From Gammaproteobacteria bacterium RIFCSPHIGHO2_12_FULL_45_12 (GTDB lineage: Bacteria; Pseudomonadota; Gammaproteobacteria; DSM-16500), in contig MGYH01000050.1 in assembly GCA_001801665.1 (NCBI GenBank), positions 1 to 21,027 on the forward strand: DNA of 21,027 bases, given 5' to 3'. Shown here piece after piece: positions 15,095 to 21,027 of this stretch. The translations under genes were made by a program, and so were the position numbers. The notes beneath the pieces are model-generated. The model saw only the letters and a list, made by a program, of their open reading frames with translations, was not told the DNA's origin and ran no database searches. The stretch's first letter is position 1; each line of letters starts with the position of its first letter.

Positions 15095-15652
15095 CTAATA
15101 TTTTTTTATGATTATTTTGGTACCCTGAAAATGATTACTTGCCTGTGGTTTCTCCACAAATTGATAGCGCAGCCATTTGGCATCCGCAATATGAATTCGC
15201 ACGCAGCCATGACTAATATTCGAAAATTGAATATTGGTAGCGCCATGCAATGCCTCGCCCTCATTAAAATACATACAATAAGGCATGGCGGCACCACCAC
15301 CTGGCGATGGGTAAGTACGTGACATGCAATATTGATTTCCTAATGAATAAATCCTAAAAGCACCCACCGTGGTTCGGCAAGATGTATTTTTACCTTGGCA
15401 ACGAGTGGCACCGGCTGTCGCAATTCCCCAACGCACCATTTTCCCATTTGGCTGATAAGCCGCCCAGACATTTTGTGCAGGATCCACAATAATCACTTTT
15501 TCATGAAGTGGGTGGATATAGTCGGGTAAGGGCGCGCCTTGCGTGTCAAAAGGAGAACCGCTAATCTCAATCGTTTGACCATTCGCCGTCATTGCACAGA
15601 CAAATCCAAACGACAACCCAATACCCATGATCTTCTTCACCCAACAAGGCAT
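15095..15652 (-). CDS. Secreted L,D-transpeptidase, YkuD family
   Basis: These periplasmic enzymes make 3-3 peptidoglycan cross-links or attach proteins to peptidoglycan. The 185-residue protein has an N-terminal signal sequence (about 1-25: KK, hydrophobic core, then AMTANG). A small YkuD domain follows, starting near KVIIVDPAQNVWAAY. The catalytic motif is complete: H136 (EALHG), then S147-H148-G-C150-V-R152 in SHGCVRI, with C150 the nucleophile. Four further cysteines (C85, C92, C109, C126) suggest disulfides in the exported protein. The start ATG 15652 has GGAG 7-8 bases upstream and a good TATAAT at 15684-15689. There is no LysM or other cell-wall-binding domain. Confidence 0.94.
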   Translation of the reverse strand: MPCWVKKIMGIGLSFGFVCAMTANGQTIEISGSPFDTQGAPLPDYIHPLHEKVIIVDPAQNVWAAYQPNGKMVRWGIATAGATRCQGKNTSCRTTVGAFRIYSLGNQYCMSRTYPSPGGGAAMPYCMYFNEGEALHGATNIQFSNISHGCVRIHIADAKWLRYQFVEKPQASNHFQGTKIIIKKY

Positions 15653-15683
15653 ATGGCACTCCGCATACGACTCTCTTCATTTA

Positions 15684-15689
15684 ATTATA
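15684..15689 (-). promoter_or_regulatory. Candidate -10 box (TATAAT) for the L,D-transpeptidase gene
   Basis: On the minus strand a perfect TATAAT lies about 32 bases before the start codon. A -35-like TTTGTC occurs upstream but the spacing (about 14) is too short, so only the -10 is supported. Confidence 0.35.
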
Positions 15690-15890
15690 CACGCATCAGG
15701 GTTGACAAATATGACTCTGTACCTGAATAAAAACTGTCCTGTACAGAACAAATATTAACCGAAACCTTTCCCTGACGATGAAATAACAGTATGATCGCTT
15801 TTCGACAAGGTAACGCCCACCAGATTGAGCAATATTAAGGCAATATAGCTGCATCAGAATTAAATTGACCCCACCCATTCGAGGTAACCT

Positions 15891-16301
15891 ATGTGCGCCA
15901 AAAAAGTGATAAAAACCGGACAAATTGCTCACCCATTTTTAAAACACCTCATTGATCACAGCCTAAACCTGTCGCAACAAAATCTGACAGATCAAGACAT
16001 GCCTGAGATTACGCGCTTTCTACTGGATCACCCCAACATTCGCTCCCTCGATCTCTCCCTGAATCATATCGGGGATCAGGGCTTAGCTGATTTCACGGAA
16101 CGCAATTTAGTGATTGTACAAGTCAATTTTGAAGGGAATAATATCAGCGATAAAGGGCTTGCCATGTTTGCTTACATTAACCATATCATTACAGAAGTCA
16201 ACTTTGCTCGCAATCGCATTTCTAAAAAAGGAATTGCGGCGTTTACCGCGAAAAATGCCGTTTGTTATGCCTCTTATTTTTCGCCTTACCAATGTCATTA
16301 A
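15891..16301 (+). CDS. Short leucine-rich-repeat protein (ribonuclease-inhibitor/RanGAP-like repeats)
   Basis: The 136-residue cytosolic-looking protein has about four leucine-rich repeats of 24-25 residues: a first degenerate one at about 24-48, then LDLSLNHIGDQGL (53-65), VNFEGNNISDKGL (78-90) and VNFARNRISKKGI (103-115). After residue 120 the pattern stops abruptly (NAVCYASYFSPYQCH); neither other forward frame continues the repeats, so it is either naturally short or has lost its end. The ATG follows GAGG at 6 bases. Its 3' end overlaps the end of the oppositely oriented metallopeptidase gene by 4 bp. Such proteins usually bind other proteins; in amoeba-associated bacteria some are secreted effectors. 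No target can be inferred. Confidence 0.8.
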   Translation: MCAKKVIKTGQIAHPFLKHLIDHSLNLSQQNLTDQDMPEITRFLLDHPNIRSLDLSLNHIGDQGLADFTERNLVIVQVNFEGNNISDKGLAMFAYINHIITEVNFARNRISKKGIAAFTAKNAVCYASYFSPYQCH

Positions 16302-17014
16302 AGAACCCATGTGGGAACAAATTGTTCGGCTTGTCGTAATCGCTGACGATTTTCTAAATAATTTGTATCATGCTTTGCAACCAAGCGCCAAAAGCCGATT
16401 GAATGATTAAGATGTCTGGTATGACAGAGCTCATGAATCATCACATGATGAGCCAAATCCAATGGAAGGAATATTAATTTATAATTTAAATGAATGGCTT
16501 TTGCTGAACTACAACTCCCCCATAGCGTTTTCTGATCTCGAACGGCCAAACTTGAAAACGGCAACGCGATCGTCTTACTTAAATGAATTAATTGATCTCG
16601 CAAAAAAATGTTGGCTTTCTTTTTCAACCATAATGTCAATCGCTTGCGGCAAACGCCATCGGCCGGAATCATCCCGACTAATACCAGCTCATGTAAGGAA
16701 CGTTCGATGATTTCAAGACGCGAACGACATGGCATATAGATAATTTTCCATTGCTCCTTCATGGCGGGCAAATCAATTCTGTCTGGCAATTTCTCAGGCA
16801 ATCTAGCTGCCAGATCCACTAACTGGTTGATGATCCATTCTTTATTGTCATCTAAAATGCCAGGTATCTGCTTAACATTAAATGTTGGTGGAACTGTAAT
16901 TTCCAGACCATGAGGACGCCTTGCACGGAGCTTCACACTGCGCGCAAGACGATGACGTTTGATTTTATAGGCTGGCGGCCATTCAATCGCTGGATGGCTT
17001 GGTAGGCTCGTCAT
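16298..17014 (-). CDS. YgjP-type (DUF45/M48-like) zinc metallopeptidase
   Basis: The family signature is clear: TLWGSCSSAKAIHLNYKL, then HHVMIHELCHTRHLNHSIGF, giving the zinc motif HExxH (HELCH) followed by NHSxxFW. The N-terminal half (KIKRHRLARSVKLRARR) has the family's usual small beta-rich domain. Members are known as SprT/WLM-related metallohydrolases of uncertain substrate; cytosolic location is likely since no signal peptide is present. The ATG at 17014 gives 238 aa; a TTG at 17038 would give 246 aa. Neither has a strong ribosome binding site, and both lie inside the end of the hemerythrin gene (stop at 16983), so translation is probably coupled. Confidence 0.93.
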   Translation of the reverse strand: MTSLPSHPAIEWPPAYKIKRHRLARSVKLRARRPHGLEITVPPTFNVKQIPGILDDNKEWIINQLVDLAARLPEKLPDRIDLPAMKEQWKIIYMPCRSRLEIIERSLHELVLVGMIPADGVCRKRLTLWLKKKANIFLRDQLIHLSKTIALPFSSLAVRDQKTLWGSCSSAKAIHLNYKLIFLPLDLAHHVMIHELCHTRHLNHSIGFWRLVAKHDTNYLENRQRLRQAEQFVPTWVL

Positions 17015-17690
17015 GGCTGAATGCTCGTAAATTATCAAGGGTCAGCAAATCCAAGTGTTCGTCAATTAATCTGAATTGCTTTAATAAAACGGCATGTTCT
17101 TTTTTATCAAGAATTCTTTCAATGGCGGGAAAAATATAGCTCTCTTCTTTGGCAAGATGATTCAAATGAAAAAGCTTAATTTCCGTCAGAATGGCAACGA
17201 GCGCATTCTCTGATTGCGGCGTTTTACTCATGTAATGAGTTAATTGAACTTCCAATTCATGCAATAAGTCATGTCCGAGCTGATGTTCATGCTGTAAATC
17301 ATTTAGCACATAGTTTGTGGGATGACCCTCCCCATGTGTTAAGAGGGGAAATAATAGTTGTTCTTTTTTATAATGGCAATGATCGAGGAAGTGCAACAAA
17401 AATTCATTGATACATTTCAAATCATCCACATGAATCTTTTTGCCCGCTTCAATTAACTCAATATATTCATGAATGGAGGCAACCACTTTCCGAACCAGTT
17501 GATGTTCCTTTGATAAAATATTGGCAATTTCACAATTTTGATAGTCTGCCTTCAATGCCGCATCAAGGGGGGCTCCCAACGTCCATGCTGGCGCGTCACT
17601 GGTGGGAAAGGTTTCTTTAGAGGCTTCATCTATCGAATCATAAGCAAGCTTTGATTCAGTGGTTGAATCAATGGGTTCCTTTTTTTTCAT
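16983..17690 (-). CDS. Hemerythrin HHE-domain protein
   Basis: This is a predicted non-haem di-iron protein binding O2 or sensing/handling reactive oxygen, nitric oxide or iron. The start chosen is ATG 17690 (235 aa), preceded by GGGAG at 5 bases; the longer frame to 17738 adds 16 residues. The N-terminal segment has the linker-like motif IDEASKETFPTSDAPAW (20-36), often seen in small stress proteins. The four-helix domain at about 53-190 carries candidate iron ligands H63 (KEHQLVR), H104/H106 and E110 (FLDHCHYKKEQLLFP), H134/H136 (LQHEHQLGHD), H178 and E182/E183 (LFHLNHLAKEESYIFP). It starts 1 bp after the upstream DUF6356-like gene and overlaps the downstream metallopeptidase gene, forming a three-gene operon. 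Confidence 0.93.
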   Translation of the reverse strand: MKKKEPIDSTTESKLAYDSIDEASKETFPTSDAPAWTLGAPLDAALKADYQNCEIANILSKEHQLVRKVVASIHEYIELIEAGKKIHVDDLKCINEFLLHFLDHCHYKKEQLLFPLLTHGEGHPTNYVLNDLQHEHQLGHDLLHELEVQLTHYMSKTPQSENALVAILTEIKLFHLNHLAKEESYIFPAIERILDKKEHAVLLKQFRLIDEHLDLLTLDNLRAFSHDEPTKPSSD

Positions 17691-17691
17691 A

Positions 17692-17976
17692 TCAACTCCC
17701 TGCTGCATTCGTTTGGCAGCTTGAAATTTTCGTTTCAAGCGATTTTGATAATTGTAACATCCTGTCTTCCACCACGGCTGACCGGTTTACAAAATCATGT
17801 GTCATCTTAAATATTAAATTACTGCCCGTTTTTTGAAAAATAAATGGAAAAATGCCATGTAAGATGCAGGCCAACCCACACCCTAACAATTGAAAACCAA
17901 ATTTCCAGGCAAAATAAAAATGGTGAAAGTAACTTTCATTCAAGCTATCTGGGTGTTCCGTAAAAATGTTTTTCAT
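17692..17976 (-). CDS. Small membrane protein, DUF6356-like
   Basis: The 94-residue protein begins MKNIFTEHPDSLNESYFHHF, then a hydrophobic segment KFGFQLLGCGLACILHGIFP and FIFQKTGSNLIF. This 'FTEHP..s..E.Y..H' start, a single hydrophobic helix and 'iHgifPFiF' are the pattern I know from DUF6356 proteins, which have no established function. ATG 17976 follows AAGGAG at 7 bases; a longer frame to 18057 runs into the uup gene and is not preferred. It is the first gene of the unit with the hemerythrin and metallopeptidase genes, 61 bp after uup. Confidence 0.85.
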   Translation of the reverse strand: MKNIFTEHPDSLNESYFHHFYFAWKFGFQLLGCGLACILHGIFPFIFQKTGSNLIFKMTHDFVNRSAVVEDRMLQLSKSLETKISSCQTNAAGS

Positions 17977-18037
17977 TAAGTCACTCCTTGTTAAGACTGA
18001 TCCAGTCCAAAAGCATACCTCAAAACTATTCCGCCAG

Positions 18038-19933
18038 CTATGAATCCCGACGCGCATTCTGGCGCGTCTCTAATTCATGCCAGGCTTGATAAGCCGCCTC
18101 AAGTGCCGCCTCAATCTCCTTGATTCGCCCAAGCACCGCCTGAATGGACGCCTCACTGCCCTTATAAAACGAAGCCTCCGCCATCTCAAGCTGTCTATCA
18201 GCAAGCTCACTCTCCAAACGCTCAATTTCAACAGGCAATGCCGTTAACGTTTGTTGCTCCTTAAAGCTTAATCCTCTTAACTGACGAGCAGTACTTTTAA
18301 CTACTTTTGCTGTGCGCGTGATCGCAACCGGCGCCCCCTTCACTTCTCGCAAGGCATCCTGATACCCACCCATGTATTCGCTTATTTTTCCCTGACCCTC
18401 AAAAACAAGCGTGCTGGTCACCACATTATCCACAAAGGCTCGATCATGACTCACCAGCAATAAAGTGCCTTGGTAATCCGTTAATAACTCTTCCAGTAAT
18501 TCAAGTGTCTCAATATCAAGATCATTCGTGGGCTCATCCATGACTAATAAATTGGCTGGCTGGCTAAATAATCTTGCCAATAACAAACGATTACATTCTC
18601 CGCCAGACAGTGCCTTCACGGGGGTCATGGCACGTTCAGGGGTAAATAGAAAATCACCAAGATAGCTAATAATATGACGTTTTTTATCCCCCACCTCAAT
18701 AAAGTCACGACCTTCAGCCACATTTTCCATCACGGTTTTATCTAAATCAAGCGCCATCCGTAACTGATCAAAATACGCAATTTGCAGCTTTGTTCCTCGT
18801 GTGACGGTGCCTTGATCAGGAAGCACATTTCCTAATAAAATATTTAACAAGGTACTTTTACCCACACCATTAGGACCAATGAGGGCAATTTTGTCGCCGC
18901 GTATCACCCGTAATGAAAAATCCCGAATCACCGGTTTATCAGAAAAAGCATGGGACACCTGTGTCAGCTCTGCCACCAATTGCCCAGATTTCTCGCCTGT
19001 CGTCACATTAAAATTTGCCTTTCCTTGCATTTCACGACGTGCTGCGCGTTGTTCGCGCATGGCTTCCAGAGCGCGAACTCGCCCCTCATTACGCGTACGC
19101 CGTGCCTTTATCCCCTGCCTGATCCAGGTTTCTTCAATCGCCAGTTTCTTGTCAAAATCGGCATGCTGTTTCTGCTCCGCGTGCAACATTTCTTCTTTTC
19201 TTAATAAGAAATTCTGATAGTCCCCTGGCCAGGAAGTCAGTTGGCCGCGATCAAGCTCCACAATCCGGGTAGCCAAACGTTGTAATAAGGCTCTATCATG
19301 CGTAATAAACAATAATCCTGTCTGACATGCCATCAACTGATCTTCAAGCCATTGAATGGCATTGATATCCAAATGGTTGGTCGGTTCATCCAGTAACAAT
19401 AACTCGGGTGATGCGACCAGCGCTTTTGCCAACGCGGCACGTCGCTGCCAGCCGCCTGACAATTGGGACAACAAAAGATCCGCATTTAAGTCAAGCCTAG
19501 TTAAGATATTTTTCATGTGATGATCAAATTGCCATGCGCCCATCACGTCCATTTTATGTTGTAATTTTTCGAGCGACACTAAATCTTTTTCTTCATAGTT
19601 TGACTCAAGCTTATGCGTTAACGCATGATAATCGGCTAATAATTTTCCGGTATCAGCCAACCCTTCTGAAATAAATTCATAGACCGTCATCGCCGTATTT
19701 TGTGGCAATTCCTGGGTCAATCGTGCGAGTCGTAACGCAGGTTTACGCCATACTTGGCCTGAATCTGGCAAAATTGTGCCTTCGATGATTTTTAGCAAGG
19801 AAGACTTGCCCGCTCCGTTTCTGCCAATCAGGCAAACTCGTTCGCCGGCGCTGATTTGAAATTTAATGCCATCCAATAAGGGTTGCAACCCATATGCCAA
19901 CGATACATTATCTAATGTCACTAAATGACTCAT
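18038..19933 (-). CDS. uup: ABC-F family ATPase Uup
   Basis: This is a soluble ribosome-associated ATPase with two ABC domains and no membrane part; Uup-type proteins affect translation, ribosome function and excision of some transposons. In the 631 residues, domain 1 has Walker A GRNGAGKS (37-44), signature LSGGW (158-162) and Walker B LLLLDEPTNHLD. The linker (about 245-305) is helical and charged (KARRTRNEGRVRALEAMREQ), typical of Uup. Domain 2 has Walker A GPNGVGKS (353-360), signature LSGGE (442-446) and LLVMDEPTNDLD. The C-terminal coiled coil (about 555-628, IERLESELADRQ, IKEIEAALEAAY) is the Uup DNA-binding-type tail. Its ATG overlaps the stop of the upstream ABC-F gene by 4 bp. Confidence 0.96.
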   Translation of the reverse strand: MSHLVTLDNVSLAYGLQPLLDGIKFQISAGERVCLIGRNGAGKSSLLKIIEGTILPDSGQVWRKPALRLARLTQELPQNTAMTVYEFISEGLADTGKLLADYHALTHKLESNYEEKDLVSLEKLQHKMDVMGAWQFDHHMKNILTRLDLNADLLLSQLSGGWQRRAALAKALVASPELLLLDEPTNHLDINAIQWLEDQLMACQTGLLFITHDRALLQRLATRIVELDRGQLTSWPGDYQNFLLRKEEMLHAEQKQHADFDKKLAIEETWIRQGIKARRTRNEGRVRALEAMREQRAARREMQGKANFNVTTGEKSGQLVAELTQVSHAFSDKPVIRDFSLRVIRGDKIALIGPNGVGKSTLLNILLGNVLPDQGTVTRGTKLQIAYFDQLRMALDLDKTVMENVAEGRDFIEVGDKKRHIISYLGDFLFTPERAMTPVKALSGGECNRLLLARLFSQPANLLVMDEPTNDLDIETLELLEELLTDYQGTLLLVSHDRAFVDNVVTSTLVFEGQGKISEYMGGYQDALREVKGAPVAITRTAKVVKSTARQLRGLSFKEQQTLTALPVEIERLESELADRQLEMAEASFYKGSEASIQAVLGRIKEIEAALEAAYQAWHELETRQNARRDS

Positions 19934-21027
19934 GTTAAATTATCTCGCTCCACACAGCATGTTAACCAGCTTTCTTCTGTCGCGATCAGTAATTTTTTCA
20001 GGCTTGCCTGTTGGGCCAGCGTCTCTTGTAATCGCGGCTTTTGATCATCGTCATATAATGCCGCGTCCCGCAACAATGTCTCCACTTTATCAAGCTGATG
20101 CTCCAAATCGCTCAATTCAGTCTCCAGTTTTTTTATTTTTTGTAATAAAGGACGGCGCAATTCCCGAATCCTTGCGTCTTGTTGTCGCTGCTCCTTTTTC
20201 GATAATTCGGACTTCACTTTTTGACCCGAAGCGGGTTTTGCTTGTTGCTTACGATAATCCAGTAACCACTTTTCATAGTCGGTCACATCACCGTCAAATT
20301 CCTGCAATTGCCCATCAACCACCAATAATATTGTATCGGTTGTGGTACGAACCAAAAATCGATCATGCGAAACCAGCAACATGGCGCCGCCGTAGGCTTG
20401 CAAGGCCAAGCTCAATGCAAGGCGCATTTCCAGATCCAAGTGATTGGTTGGCTCATCCAATAAGAGCAAATTAGGCTGCTGCCAAACAATCATCGCCAGT
20501 GCTAATCTTGACTTCTCACCGCCCGAAAAATTTTTGATCGGCTCAAAAACACGCTCACCTGCAAAATCAAACCCCCCCAAAAAATTTCTGATATCCTGTT
20601 CCGGTGTTTTTTCCGCCAGGCGACGCAAATGAATGAAAGGTGTATCGGTCAACTGCAACTGATCCACCTGATGTTGCGCAAAATAGCCAATCTTCAAACC
20701 GGAGCCTGCCGTGCGACTGCCAAGCTGTACCGATAGTGCATTAGCCATTAATTTAATTAAGGTCGATTTACCCGCACCATTTGGCCCCAGAATGGCAATT
20801 CGCTCTTTAGGCGCAATGGTCAAATTAATATTCGACAAAATGGTTCGATCGCCGTAAGCAACCGCAGCCCGATCAAGACAAATCAGCGGATTAGGACAGG
20901 CGGAAGGTTCCTTGAAACTAAATTGAAACGCCGAATCAGCCTGAACGGCACATACCACATCCATCCGTTCAATGGCCTTCAAGCGACTTTGTGCCTGACG
21001 TGCTTTCGAGGCACTGACACGAAACCT
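19930..21027 (-). CDS. yheS: ABC-F family ATPase YheS-type, C-terminal part (cut by window edge)
   Basis: The gene runs off the right end; 365 codons are visible. The visible start RFRVSASKARQAQSRLKAIE is the linker helix seen before the second ABC domain of YheS (FRxxAxKAKQAQSR type), so the first ABC domain lies outside. The second domain is complete: Walker A GPNGAGKS (81-88 of the visible part), signature FSGGE (167-171), Walker B LLLLDEPTNHLD (187-198) and the SHDRFL switch. A charged coiled-coil tail follows (about 270-345). YheS is a ribosome-binding translation factor of about 637 residues in E. coli. A TTG at 20982 is not a start. The stop overlaps the uup start by 4 bp. Confidence 0.95.
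   Translation of the reverse strand, partial: RFRVSASKARQAQSRLKAIERMDVVCAVQADSAFQFSFKEPSACPNPLICLDRAAVAYGDRTILSNINLTIAPKERIAILGPNGAGKSTLIKLMANALSVQLGSRTAGSGLKIGYFAQHQVDQLQLTDTPFIHLRRLAEKTPEQDIRNFLGGFDFAGERVFEPIKNFSGGEKSRLALAMIVWQQPNLLLLDEPTNHLDLEMRLALSLALQAYGGAMLLVSHDRFLVRTTTDTILLVVDGQLQEFDGDVTDYEKWLLDYRKQQAKPASGQKVKSELSKKEQRQQDARIRELRRPLLQKIKKLETELSDLEHQLDKVETLLRDAALYDDDQKPRLQETLAQQASLKKLLIATEESWLTCCVERDNLT

Noticed and set aside
15734..15746. ctgtcctgtacag considered as a LexA (SOS) box
   Set aside because: The spacing between CTG and CAG is 7, not the 10 of the gamma-proteobacterial LexA site.
16114..16410. 98-codon plus-strand frame overlapping the LRR gene, considered as a frameshifted continuation
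   Set aside because: Translation gives no leucine-rich repeat pattern and is antisense to the metallopeptidase gene, so it does not restore the LRR protein.
17015..17038. TTG start for the YgjP-type gene (246 aa)
   Set aside because: No ribosome binding site precedes the TTG and the family core begins later; ATG 17014 is preferred, though coupling makes either possible.
17977..18057. Longer DUF6356 frame overlapping uup
   Set aside because: The internal ATG 17976 has a strong AAGGAG and matches the family's N-terminus; the extension has no homology pattern.
18879..19217. 112-codon plus-strand open frame opposite uup
   Set aside because: It is antisense to a conserved coding region; the Cys/Ser/Arg-rich product looks like a shadow translation.
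19932..20474. 180-codon plus-strand open frame opposite the YheS-type gene
   Set aside because: It lies wholly antisense to a well-supported ABC-F gene, has no ribosome binding site or recognisable domain, and its composition follows from the opposite coding strand.

Overview
This window looks like chromosomal DNA of a gamma-proteobacterium of the Legionellales/Coxiellaceae kind. That is an inference from protein resemblance, moderate G+C (AT-rich in the first gene, clearly higher in the ABC-F genes), small intergenic palindromic repeats of the 'ttcccgcctgcgcgggaatgac' type, and two proteins of the effector-like kind common in amoeba-associated bacteria (a large protein with a caspase-like His/Cys pair, and a short leucine-rich-repeat protein). 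No rRNA, tRNA, transposase, CRISPR or secretion-system gene is visible.

Region 1 (1-10150) is bracketed by inverted copies of one non-coding repeat arm (about 15-132 and 9871-9996). Inside are an uncharacterised 781/791-residue protein (minus strand); a tripartite efflux operon in the order outer-membrane lipoprotein, membrane-fusion protein, RND pump (minus strand, 4-bp overlap then a 5-bp gap); and, divergently, a very small ORF carrying a TrpR-type helix-turn-helix, overlapping by 4 bp the start of a Bcr/CflA-type MFS drug exporter. The region is therefore rich in export functions. At its right end lies an intact-looking 268-bp element with 8-bp inverted termini, two sets of short tandem repeats and a perfect 25-bp inner inverted repeat.

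Region 2 (10207-13954, minus strand) holds an NAD-dependent formate dehydrogenase very close to the methylotroph enzyme, an uncharacterised 469-residue protein with GPSGH and GGGFHSFHE motifs, and rdgC. Hairpins and a 12-bp palindrome lie between these genes.

Region 3 (14179-16301) holds a type I methionine aminopeptidase, a convergent secreted L,D-transpeptidase (a dispersed repeat sits between their ends), and a divergent short leucine-rich-repeat protein.

Region 4 (16298-21027, minus strand) is a compact gene train: the C-terminal part of a YheS-type ABC-F ATPase (cut by the window edge), then Uup (4-bp overlap), a DUF6356-like small membrane protein, a hemerythrin-domain protein (1-bp gap) and a YgjP-type zinc metallopeptidase (overlapping). 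The three small genes may form a redox or oxygen/iron-linked unit, but that is inference. Several gene starts were moved downstream from the longest reading frame because a good ribosome binding site precedes an internal ATG (the 781-residue protein, fdh, rdgC, the hemerythrin gene, the DUF6356 gene and the TrpR-like ORF).
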